DNA from: an uncultured Sphingomonas sp.
Lineage (GTDB): Bacteria; Pseudomonadota; Alphaproteobacteria; Sphingomonadales; Sphingomonadaceae
NCBI RefSeq assembly: GCF_937859915.1
Contig: NZ_CALMAW010000014.1
Location: forward strand, 1-62,969
DNA length: 62,969 bases
Direction of reading: 5' to 3'
Part shown: in pieces, positions 49,588 through 61,450 of the stretch
Position numbering within the stretch: the first letter of the stretch is position 1
How the letters are laid out: the number at the start of each line of letters is the position of its first letter
Notes under the pieces: generated by a model
Databases searched by the model: none
Seen by the model: the letters and a program-made list of their open reading frames with translations, nothing else
Told to the model about the DNA's origin: nothing
Position numbers and translations under genes: made by a program

Positions 49588-49700
49588 CGTTCGCCCTGAG
49601 TAGGGACTGAGCTTGTCGAAGGCCCGTATCGAAGGGGCCTCGCGCTCCGGTCCTTCGATACGCCGCTTCGACAAGCTCAGCGGCTACTCAGGACGAACGG
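49588..49700. repeat. Dispersed palindromic repeat, family D, inside rpoB-rpoC spacer
   Basis: CCGTTCGCCCTGAGTAGGG...TGAGCTTGTCGAAGG and CCTTCGATACG...TTCGACAAGCTCAGCGG...CAGGACGAACGG are complementary, so the rpoBC mRNA can fold into a long hairpin between the two cistrons. Confidence 0.75.
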
Positions 49701-49712
49701 TATATTGGGTCG

Positions 49713-53873
<4,161 letters not shown>

Positions 53874-54221
53874 ATACGGGTCCGTCCTCGATCGTTTCAC
53901 GTCGTTGGCGTGCCTCGCAGCACCCCGGAAGCCTGACCGCAGGTTTTACCCCACGAAAAAAAGTGCGGACCCGGGCATTCGGGACCACACTGTTGCACTC
54001 TACGTTCCCGCTCTCGTCTCCCATTCGTCGCGACCCGGTGCGCAAGGCGGGTCGTGTCCCGGAGGCGGGGCGGGCGGCCAGCCATGCGTCGATACGACGA
54101 ACGGACGGCCTGCTATGTCGGAAGAGGGCTATATAGCGTCTCGTTCCGGGAAGGGAAGGGGGAATGCGCGAGAGATCGCGAACATGGCGATCCGCCGGCC
54201 CTGTCCAACACCGGTGATGCC
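53874..54221. other. Gap upstream of rpoB without a gene
   Basis: 348 bp between the rplL terminator and rpoB. No convincing coding frame. It must hold a leader or promoter for rpoB if the upstream terminator is efficient; no clear -35/-10 pair was identified. Confidence 0.4.
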
Positions 54222-54259
54222 GGAAAAGAAAAGGGGCGACCCGTCACCGGGCCGCCCCT
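54222..54259 (-). terminator. Terminator/attenuator after rplL
   Basis: Minus-strand GGGGCGGCCCGGTGACGGGT...CGCCCC followed by TTTTCTTTTCC. It lies between rplL and rpoB, as in other bacteria, where it reduces rpoBC expression relative to L7/L12. Confidence 0.75.
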
Positions 54260-54301
54260 CGCATAGCCGGCCAAGCCCGAAGGCGAGGCCAAGCCAGTCG
54301 C

Positions 54302-54676
54302 TTACTTGACCTCGACGGTCGCGCCGGCGTCTTCGAGCTGCTTCTTGACCTTCTCGGCCTCGTCCTTGCTCACGCCTTCCTTGATCGCCTTGGGGGCCGA
54401 CTCAACGAGGGTCTTGGCCTCCGTCAGGCCGAGGCCGGTGATCGCGCGGACTTCCTTGATGACGTTGATCTTCTTGCCACCGTCGCCGGTGAGGATCACG
54501 TCGAACTCGGTCTTCTCTTCGACGGCGGCGGCAGCGGCGCCACCACCGGCGGGTGCAGCGGCGACAGCCGCGGCAGCCGAAACGCCCCACTTCTCTTCGA
54601 GCAGCTTCGAGAGCTCGGCGGCTTCGAGAACGGTGAGAGCCGACAGGTCGTCGACGATCTTCTGCAGGTCAGCCAT
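54302..54676 (-). CDS. rplL: 50S ribosomal protein L7/L12
   Basis: 124 aa. N-terminal dimerisation helices ([20 protein letters not shown]), Ala/Gly hinge, and the globular [20 protein letters not shown]...[20 protein letters not shown] domain. Forms the stalk that recruits translation factors. Follows rplJ by 60 bases. Confidence 0.98.
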   Translation of the reverse strand: MADLQKIVDDLSALTVLEAAELSKLLEEKWGVSAAAAVAAAPAGGGAAAAAVEEKTEFDVILTGDGGKKINVIKEVRAITGLGLTEAKTLVESAPKAIKEGVSKDEAEKVKKQLEDAGATVEVK

Positions 54677-54736
54677 GATATATCTCCATATGCGGGGCGA
54701 ATGGGCCCCAAAATGTCTTCAGGTATGCAAGTAAGG

Positions 54737-55261
54737 TCAGGCCGCCTCGGCCTCGTCCTTGGTCGCGTAAGCGGCGAACACGCGGGCCAGCTGGCCTGCG
54801 GGCGCCTGCACGATCTGAACGATCTTGGTCGCGGGTGCCTGTACCAGGCCCACGATCTTGGCGCGCAGTTCGTCCAGCGAAGGCAGCTCGGCGAGCGCCT
54901 TCACACCGTTCACGTCGAGGAGCGTATCCCCCATCGCGCCGCCGACGATTTCCAACTTGTCGTTGGTCTTCGCGTAATCGACGACGGCCTTGGCGGCCGC
55001 CACCGGATCGACGGAGGTCGAAAGCGCGGTCGGCCCGGTCAGCAGCGAGCTGAGCGAGGTGTAGGCCGTGCCTTCGGCAGCGATGCGGGCGAGGCGGTTC
55101 TTGGCAACCTTGTAGCTGGCGCCGGCTTCACGCATCTTCACGCGCAGCACAGTGGACTGTGCGACGGTGAGACCGAGATTGCGGGTGACAACCACCACGC
55201 CGCTCTCGGTGAAAGTGCGATTCAACTCGGCGACAGCCGCGGACTTCTGAGCGCGATCCAT
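54737..55261 (-). CDS. rplJ: 50S ribosomal protein L10
   Basis: 174 aa from [20 protein letters not shown] (55261). Contains [20 protein letters not shown] and the L7/L12-binding C-terminal helix ([20 protein letters not shown]). It anchors the stalk dimers and is an autoregulator of rplJL in other bacteria; a 260-base leader precedes it here. Confidence 0.97.
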   Translation of the reverse strand: MDRAQKSAAVAELNRTFTESGVVVVTRNLGLTVAQSTVLRVKMREAGASYKVAKNRLARIAAEGTAYTSLSSLLTGPTALSTSVDPVAAAKAVVDYAKTNDKLEIVGGAMGDTLLDVNGVKALAELPSLDELRAKIVGLVQAPATKIVQIVQAPAGQLARVFAAYATKDEAEAA

Positions 55262-55506
55262 GCCAATCTCCACTTCGTGTGCCGGCCCGCGACAGTGCGG
55301 GCCAGCGAGAGCCATGAAGCCGATACGCCGCTTCACGGCCCGTCCGTGGGAAATCGTCGCCTGGCCGCGTCTCGTCCCGAAAGACGTGAGCATGGCAGAC
55401 CCGGATGATCATCGCGCGGCAAACGCGCGAAAGATCCGGTCAAACTCTTCCCCGCCTATGCAGCCTGATTAAGGGGCGATCCCCAGCTGCAGTCTCGGAC
55501 GGTACG

Positions 55507-55534
55507 TCACCCGCTTCCGAGAAGGCGGGTGATT
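55507..55534 (-). promoter_or_regulatory. rplJ leader hairpin
   Basis: TCACCCGC...GCGGGTGA, perfect 8-bp stem, placed just after the predicted transcription start about 250 bases from rplJ. Long structured leaders before rplJ bind L10-L7/L12 for autoregulation; the role here is inferred. Confidence 0.5.
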
Positions 55535-55544
55535 CGAGGGGCGC

Positions 55545-55572
55545 CTATAGCGTGGTAGGGCACCGGCGTCAC
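55545..55572 (-). promoter_or_regulatory. Candidate rplJ promoter
   Basis: Minus-strand GTGACG (55572-55567), 16 bases, CTATAG (55550-55545): a reasonable sigma-70 type pair. It sits between rplJ and the oppositely oriented DUF1906 gene, restoring a promoter for rplJL after the operon was split. Confidence 0.5.
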
Positions 55573-55763
55573 GCGCGATCTACAGGATCCTGTCTCGGCG
55601 CGTCATCGGGTGCAGATTGGTGCGATATACTTGGCGCGCACCTTTAGCGGGAATATCCATTCCTTGCCCTCGACCGTCACCGAGCAAGCCTCCGTCGCGT
55701 CGCCGGAACCGTAGCCGAATGTCGCTCCGCTTGCGTGTCTCACATGATGGCGAGGAGTTCGCT

Positions 55764-56405
55764 ATGCCTGTCCAGACGGTGCCGAACGGCGCGCATGGTT
55801 TCGATGCCAATTCGGTTTTGTCGGTGCCGCGCTGCCAACAGGCGCGCGCAATGGGGTTCGTCTTCGCGGTCCGCTATGTAGCATTGGGGACATCGCCAGG
55901 CAGCGGCAATCTCTCCGCGTCAGAAGTGAAGGCGATCGTCAGCTCGGGTCTCGGGCTGATGCCCGTCCAGCATGTCGCCAAGCCGGGGTGGACACCAAGC
56001 GCAGCGTCGGGTCAGGCCAACGGCCAAAATGCGGCGGCGCACGCGGCAAGCGCCACGCTGCCGCCGGGCATCAATCTCTGGGTGGATCTGGAGGGGATCA
56101 ATCACACCACGCCCGCCGAAGATGTGATCGCCTATTGTAACGCATGGTGCGCCGAGGTCGTCCAGGCCGGCTTTGTGCCGGGCGTATATGTCGGTGCCGA
56201 CGCGATCCTGAGCGGCGACCAGCTCTATTGGCGGCTACAGCTCAAACATTATTGGAAATCGGGCAGCCGCGTGCCCGACATCCCCCATCGCGGCTATCAG
56301 CTGGTGCAGCGGATCGTGGCGGGGGACAGCCCGTTCGGCATCGACATCGACCGCAATTTGGCGACGACCGACAGCTTCGGTGATGCCGCGTTGATGCTGA
56401 CCTAA
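55764..56405 (+). CDS. DUF1906 glycoside-hydrolase-like protein
   Basis: 213 aa from ATG 55764, which has GAGGAG 8 bases upstream. The fold signature of DUF1906 (Rv2525c-like, a TIM-barrel resembling GH25 lysozymes) is visible: GAHGFDANSVLSVPRCQQAR, FVFAVRYVALG, GLGLMPVQHVAKPG, NLWVDLEGINHTTPAEDVIA, and FVPGVYVGADAIL, GIDIDRNLA. The DLEG and DID acidic residues occupy catalytic-like positions. No signal peptide, so cytosolic or non-classically exported. It lies on the opposite strand between rplA and rplJ, unlike the usual uninterrupted order, suggesting insertion. Confidence 0.85.
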   Translation: MPVQTVPNGAHGFDANSVLSVPRCQQARAMGFVFAVRYVALGTSPGSGNLSASEVKAIVSSGLGLMPVQHVAKPGWTPSAASGQANGQNAAAHAASATLPPGINLWVDLEGINHTTPAEDVIAYCNAWCAEVVQAGFVPGVYVGADAILSGDQLYWRLQLKHYWKSGSRVPDIPHRGYQLVQRIVAGDSPFGIDIDRNLATTDSFGDAALMLT

Positions 56406-56474
56406 GTCGCACAAAGGGCGTGAGAGAGGTGAGCGGCCGCCCACCTCTCCCACGCCCGATAGCGAGACCGTTGT

Positions 56475-57170
56475 TTACGCGTCGAGCGCGGCCGGGTCGA
56501 CCTTGACGCCGGCGCCCATCGTCGAGCTGATCGCGACCTTCTTGACGTACTTGCCCTTGGCGCCGGCCGGCTTGGCCTTGACCAGCGCGTCGAGCAGCGC
56601 GTCGAAATTGGCGCGCAGGTCCTCCGCCGGGAACGACGCCTTGCCGATGCCCGAATGGATGATCCCCGCCTTTTCGACGCGATATTCGATCTGGCCGCCC
56701 TTGGCTGCCTGCACGGCGGCGGCGACGTTCATCGTCACGGTGCCGAGCTTGGGGTTGGGCATCAGGCCCTTGGGGCCCAGCACCTTACCGAGACGGCCGA
56801 CGAGGCCCATCATGTCCGGGGTCGCGATGCAGCGATCGAAGTCGATCGTGCCACCCTGGACGAGCTCGAGCAGGTCTTCGGCACCGACGACGTCAGCGCC
56901 GGCCGCGGTGGCTTCCTCGGCCTTGGCGCCGCGCGCGAACACGCCGACGCGGACCGTCTTGCCGGTACCCTTGGGCAGCGTCACGACGCCACGGACCATC
57001 TGATCGGCATGGCGCGGATCGACGCCGAGGTTGACCGCGACTTCGATCGTCTCGTCGAACTTCGAGGTCGCGTGAGTGCGTGCGAGGCCGATCGCCTCGT
57101 CGATGCCGTGCAGCTTCTCGCGATCAATCGCGGTGCCCAGCGTCTTCGCCTTCTTGGTCAGCTTGGCCAT
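56475..57170 (-). CDS. rplA: 50S ribosomal protein L1
   Basis: 231 aa. [40 protein letters not shown] and [16 protein letters not shown] are L1 signatures. It forms the mobile L1 stalk at the E site. Two bases after rplK stop. Confidence 0.98.
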   Translation of the reverse strand: MAKLTKKAKTLGTAIDREKLHGIDEAIGLARTHATSKFDETIEVAVNLGVDPRHADQMVRGVVTLPKGTGKTVRVGVFARGAKAEEATAAGADVVGAEDLLELVQGGTIDFDRCIATPDMMGLVGRLGKVLGPKGLMPNPKLGTVTMNVAAAVQAAKGGQIEYRVEKAGIIHSGIGKASFPAEDLRANFDALLDALVKAKPAGAKGKYVKKVAISSTMGAGVKVDPAALDA

Positions 57171-57172
57171 GT

Positions 57173-57604
57173 TCAGCCCTCCACCACTTCGAGGCCCATG
57201 GCCCGTGCCGAACCCTCGATCGTCTTGGTCGCCGCATCGACGTCCATCGCGTTCAGGTCCTTCATCTTCATCGCCGCGATCTCGGCTAGCTGCGAGCGCT
57301 TGATCTTGCCCGCGATCGCCTTGCCCGGCTCCTTCGAACCTGAGGTCAGGCCAGCGGCCTTCTTGAGCAGGAACGAGGCCGGCGGCGTCTTGGTGATGAA
57401 CGAGAAGCTGCGATCCGCGTAGACGGTGATCACCGTCGGGATCGGCATGCCCTTCTCGAGCTCGCTCGTCGACGCGTTGAACGCCTTGCAGAATTCCATG
57501 ATGTTGACGCCGCGCTGGCCGAGCGCGGGACCGATCGGCGGCGACGGATTGGCGGCGCCGGCCTTCACTTGCAACTTGATGTACCCGGTAATCTTCTTCG
57601 CCAT
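57173..57604 (-). CDS. rplK: 50S ribosomal protein L11
   Basis: 143 aa. [20 protein letters not shown] and [20 protein letters not shown] are the thiostrepton-binding L11 N-terminus; the C-terminal RNA-binding domain follows. Part of the GTPase-associated centre. Confidence 0.98.
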   Translation of the reverse strand: MAKKITGYIKLQVKAGAANPSPPIGPALGQRGVNIMEFCKAFNASTSELEKGMPIPTVITVYADRSFSFITKTPPASFLLKKAAGLTSGSKEPGKAIAGKIKRSQLAEIAAMKMKDLNAMDVDAATKTIEGSARAMGLEVVEG

Positions 57605-57690
57605 GATGATCTCCTATGGCTTAGCGGTGGTGGCGGCGTCCCCGAAGGTCGGCCTCCCGCGGACTATGTACTCAACTCACGCTCCTGACC

Positions 57691-57774
57691 CGTCATCCTG
57701 ACGATCGTCAGGATCCAGAGCCCCAGGCGGCAGCGCTTGCCGCTCTGGATCCCGGAGCACGTCCGGGATGACGA
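57691..57774. repeat. Dispersed palindromic repeat, family B copy 2
   Basis: CGTCATCCTGACGATCGTCA... / ...CTGGATCCCGGAGC..GTCCGGGATGACG with inner CGGCAGCGCTTGCCG hairpin. Between nusG and rplK, in a same-strand run of essential genes. Confidence 0.6.
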
Positions 57775-57795
57775 TCGGGGCTTACGCCCCGGCCA

Positions 57796-58335
57796 TTATT
57801 TGACGCGTTCCACCTGCTCGAACTCGAGCTCGACAGGCGTCGCGCGCCCGAAGATCGACACCGACACCTTGACGCGGGCGCGATCGAAATCGAGCTCCTC
57901 GACCAGGCCGTTGAACGAGGCGAACGGACCGTCGAGCACCTTGACCTGATCGCCGATGTCGAAATCGACCTTGAGCTTGGCCTTGGGGGCGGCGACCGCC
58001 TGCTCCTCCTTGGTGTTGAGGATGCGCGCCGCCTCGGACTCGCTGATCGGCTGCGGCTTGCCATTATTGCCGAGGAAGCCCGTCACCTTCGGCGTATTGC
58101 GCACGAGGTGATAGACGTCGTCGTTCATGTGCAGCTTGGCCAGCACATAGCCGGGGAAGAATTTGCGGTCCGACGTGACCTTCTTGCCGCGACGGACCTC
58201 GGTGACCTTCTCGGTGGGGACCTCGACGGCCTCGACGAGCTGCTCGAGCCCCATGCGGCCGGCGTCGGCGAGGATCTGCTCCTTCACCTTGTTCTCGAAG
58301 CCCGAATAGGCGTGGATGATGTACCAGCGCGACAT
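57796..58335 (-). CDS. nusG: Transcription termination/antitermination factor NusG
   Basis: 179 aa. NGN domain MSRWYIIHAYSGFENKVKEQ and the C-terminal KOW domain FDIGDQVKVLDGPFASFNGL. It couples RNA polymerase to Rho and the ribosome. Follows secE by 27 bases. Confidence 0.97.
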   Translation of the reverse strand: MSRWYIIHAYSGFENKVKEQILADAGRMGLEQLVEAVEVPTEKVTEVRRGKKVTSDRKFFPGYVLAKLHMNDDVYHLVRNTPKVTGFLGNNGKPQPISESEAARILNTKEEQAVAAPKAKLKVDFDIGDQVKVLDGPFASFNGLVEELDFDRARVKVSVSIFGRATPVELEFEQVERVK

Positions 58336-58362
58336 GCTTATCCTATACCTTTGAGCCGGCGC

Positions 58363-58596
58363 TCAAGCGACGAGCTTGAGCAGCGCCTGGGCGAGCGCGT
58401 TGAAGGCCTGGTCGACGCCGAGGAAGAACAAGGCGAGCAACGTCGTCATGAGGACCACCATCACGGCGGTCATCGTGGTTTCCTTGCGGGTCGGCCAGGA
58501 GACCTTGTTGGTCTCGGTGCGCACCTGCTGGATGAACTCGGGCACGGACTGGACGAAACCGCCAATCCCGCCGTCCTTCTGGGTCGTCCTTGCCAC
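58363..58596 (-). CDS. secE: Preprotein translocase subunit SecE
   Basis: 77 aa from GTG 58596, with GGAAGGTGG upstream; a longer ATG start is unlikely. Contains FIQQVRTETNKVSWPTRKET and a single transmembrane helix TAVMVVLMTTLLALFFLGVD. Clamps the SecY halves of the translocon. The short one-helix form is typical outside gammaproteobacteria. Confidence 0.95.
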   Translation of the reverse strand: MARTTQKDGGIGGFVQSVPEFIQQVRTETNKVSWPTRKETTMTAVMVVLMTTLLALFFLGVDQAFNALAQALLKLVA

Positions 58597-58716
58597 GTAC
58601 GTCCACCTTCCGAAAACGACACAAGAGGCCGCAGGCGCCATCCCACTTTGACGTGGGGAGCGGCGCCCTGGCCTCGCTCATCTGCTTACCCGACCTTTTG
58701 GTCCACCATCCGAGGA

Positions 58717-58792
58717 TGGCAGGAGCGGGGGGACTCGAACCCACGACCCTCGGTTTTGGAGACCGATGCTCTACCAACTGAGCTACGCTCCT
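58717..58792 (-). tRNA. tRNA-Trp (CCA anticodon)
   Basis: AGGAGCGTAGCTCAGTTGGT starts a full cloverleaf; anticodon loop CTCCAAA gives CCA (UGG), T arm GGGTTCGAGTCC, encoded 3' CCA. It lies just upstream of secE, the conserved position in many bacteria. Confidence 0.97.
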
Positions 58793-58876
58793 CCAGGTCG
58801 GGAGCGGATGCAGCCCATAGCGAGAGCAGGGGCGGGGTGCAAGGGGTTGGGGAGTGGCTCGGGTAGCTTCCGCGCC

Positions 58877-58960
58877 CCGTTCGTCCCAAGCGAAGTGGAG
58901 GGACCGATGTCGAGCGCGGCGCTCGCCGCCGAATGCCTCGGCTTCGCTCGGCACGAACGG
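58877..58960. repeat. Dispersed palindromic repeat, family D
   Basis: CCGTTCGTCCCAAGCGAAGT... and ...GGCTTCGCTCGGCACGAACGG are complementary at their ends, with an internal GAGCGCGGCGCTC hairpin. Just before the c-di-GMP gene stop. Confidence 0.5.
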
Positions 58961-58982
58961 TGTGTTGCGGATAGCGTGCGCC

Positions 58983-61202
58983 TCAGATCGCCCGCAGCAC
59001 CCGGCCATCGGCCTTGGCATGCGCCAGCGCGGAGGCGGCGCTGGGATCGACCGGCTGGCCGACCAGCCAGCCCTGTACCTGGCTGCAGCCGAGTCCGCGC
59101 ATGCGGTCATATTCGCTGCGGGTCTCGGCTCCCTCGGCGATCGTGGTCATGCCGAGCGAATCCGCCATGGCGACGATCGCGCGGACGATCGCAATGCTCT
59201 CGGCGGCGTTGCCGGTCGCGCCGCGGACGAAGCTGCGGTCGATCTTGATCGTCGAGAAGCGCCCCTTGCGCAAATAGCCCAGCGACGACGCGCCGGTGCC
59301 GAAATCGTCGAGCGCGATGCGGACGCCCAGCGCCATGACCCGATCGACGATGTCGGTGATGCCGCCGTCGCGCACGAACACTTCCTCGGCGATCTCGAGC
59401 TCGAGCCGGTCGGGCGACAGGCCGGAGTGCGATAGCGCCGAGACGATCGTCGCCAGCAACTGCGGGTCGCGAAGCTGCGCTTGCGCCATGTTGACCGAGA
59501 CGCGGACATGCTCGGGCCAGGTCGCGGCATCGCGGCACGCCGAGTGCATCACCCAGTCGCCGATCCGGCCGATCAGTCGCGCGTCCTCGGCGACCGGGAT
59601 GAATACTTCGGGAGAGACGTTGCCGAGTTCGGGATGGACCCAGCGCAGGAAGGCCTCGAAGCCCGCGAGCTTGCCGCCCGCCGCCTCGACGATCGGCTGG
59701 TAGACCAGGCTGAGTTCGCCGCGTTCGAGGGCATCGCGGAGCGCGACTTCGATGCGGCGGCGCTCCTCGGCCTGGGCGTGGAGCTGCGGCTCGTAACGGC
59801 GGTGGACGCCGCGACCGTCATCCTTGGCGCGGTAGAGCGCGAGATCGGCGTTACGCAGCAATGTCTCGACTGCGCGTCCGTCGCGCGGGGCGGTCGCCGA
59901 GCCGACGCTGCCGCCGATGTGAAGTTGATGGTCGTCGATCGCGAAGGGTGCGCTCAGCGTCTCGACGATCCGCGTGGCGAGCCGGTCGACACGATCGCGG
60001 TCGGTCGCGTCGGTGACCACGACTGCGAACTCGTCGCCGCCAAGTCGGCCGCAGAGATCGCCATGCGTCAGCAGCGCCGACAGCCGGTTGGATACTTCGA
60101 TCAGCAGCTTGTCGCCGACGGGGTGGCCAAGCGTGTCGTTGACCTGCTTGAACCTGTCGAGATCGATCAGCATCAGGGTCGAGCGTCGGCCGTTGTGATG
60201 GCCGTCACGCAGCGCCGTACCGAGCTTGTCGATGACATGCGCGCGGTTGGCGAGGCCGGTCAGCCCGTCGAACCGTGCCATTCGATCGATCCTCTCGGCC
60301 GAACGGTGGCGATCGGTCGCGTCGGTGCCGACCCCCCAGAACCCGACCATCGCACCACGTTCGTCGCGGCGAGGCGCCGCGGACAGCGCCCACCAGCGGT
60401 GTTCGCCGTCGATCATCACGGGCACGATCAGATCGCGGAAGCTTTCCCGCAGCCGCAGCTTTTCAGCGAGGATGCGGATTCCGGGCGCGACCTCGCCATC
60501 ATTATCCCACGCGTCGCCGGCAAGCAGGGCGAGCAGCGGCCTGCCCTCGATCTGTGCATGGTCCAGTCCGAACAGGCGGGCCAGTCGCGGCGACACGTCG
60601 ACGAGGCATTTCGCGGTGTCCGTCCGCCACAGCCAATCCGCGCCCGAATCCTCATGCTCTCGGAGCAACAGGCTGATCACCTCCTCCTTGCTGCTTAATG
60701 TCTGTTCGGCGCTGATGCGACCGAGCAGCAGCCGCGCATTGGCGGCGAAGGTGGCAACGGCCCCCAGCGTGAACACGGTCGCGACGCCGGCAAGCATGAA
60801 CCGCCCGTCCGCGGCCATCGCGGCCGCGGCGGCGGTGCCGACGACAAGGATAAAGCCGATTCCGCCGATCGGGCTTGGCGTGAGCAGCGCGGTCGCGGCC
60901 ATGACCAGCACGCCGCCCGTCGCCAGCAGCGTGAAATTATGCGGCGTGTTCGCCGGGCCGGTGAACAGCGCCATAGCGACCGCCCAGCCATGTCCGAGCA
61001 ATAGCGCGCCGACAAGATCCGGATCGTTCCAGGTCGCCCGCGCCCGCGCTGACCGATTTGCGCCGAGCCCGATCAATATGGCGACACCGATGATTGCCGC
61101 GATCCACGGCAGCACTATGCGGGGGCCCAGCGTGCCGCCGCGCAGCGCGAGCACGCTCAGCGCCGCAAGCAGATTGACGGCTATCCACAGCGGACGGCGC
61201 AT
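58983..61202 (-). CDS. Membrane PAS-GGDEF-EAL cyclic-di-GMP protein
   Basis: About 739 aa from ATG 61202; upstream in-frame starts (GTG, TTG up to 61379) are possible because no ribosome site distinguishes them. Five or six membrane helices (~5-150), a PAS domain (~190-300), GGDEF with CGRLGGDEFAVVV (~386), and a phosphodiesterase domain whose EAL motif reads FEAFLRW (~515), Leu replaced by Phe. The other catalytic residues (Asn in VNMAQAQL, Glu in EIAEEVF, DDFGTG, IKIDRSFV) remain, so activity is probably retained. It may both make and degrade c-di-GMP. Confidence 0.92.
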   Translation of the reverse strand: MRRPLWIAVNLLAALSVLALRGGTLGPRIVLPWIAAIIGVAILIGLGANRSARARATWNDPDLVGALLLGHGWAVAMALFTGPANTPHNFTLLATGGVLVMAATALLTPSPIGGIGFILVVGTAAAAAMAADGRFMLAGVATVFTLGAVATFAANARLLLGRISAEQTLSSKEEVISLLLREHEDSGADWLWRTDTAKCLVDVSPRLARLFGLDHAQIEGRPLLALLAGDAWDNDGEVAPGIRILAEKLRLRESFRDLIVPVMIDGEHRWWALSAAPRRDERGAMVGFWGVGTDATDRHRSAERIDRMARFDGLTGLANRAHVIDKLGTALRDGHHNGRRSTLMLIDLDRFKQVNDTLGHPVGDKLLIEVSNRLSALLTHGDLCGRLGGDEFAVVVTDATDRDRVDRLATRIVETLSAPFAIDDHQLHIGGSVGSATAPRDGRAVETLLRNADLALYRAKDDGRGVHRRYEPQLHAQAEERRRIEVALRDALERGELSLVYQPIVEAAGGKLAGFEAFLRWVHPELGNVSPEVFIPVAEDARLIGRIGDWVMHSACRDAATWPEHVRVSVNMAQAQLRDPQLLATIVSALSHSGLSPDRLELEIAEEVFVRDGGITDIVDRVMALGVRIALDDFGTGASSLGYLRKGRFSTIKIDRSFVRGATGNAAESIAIVRAIVAMADSLGMTTIAEGAETRSEYDRMRGLGCSQVQGWLVGQPVDPSAASALAHAKADGRVLRAI

Positions 61203-61450
61203 ACTGAGCGCAGCCGCGCGCTGCGGCGCCAGCGCCGGATGGGCATCGTTGCGCCCGCCGGAAAAGCCGAGCGTGTAGACCCAGGAGGGCGTTATGCGCT
61301 CCGAACGGAATGTTGGCGAATTTGGCACCCGCGAACGGTAGCGGAGATACCTTACCGTCACGTAAGCGTCGGCAAGCAAAATCCGCGGTCCAAGCCGGAA
61401 AAACGGCGGTTAGCAGCCGTTCCTGCGAGACGCCGCCCGAAAGTCCTCGC

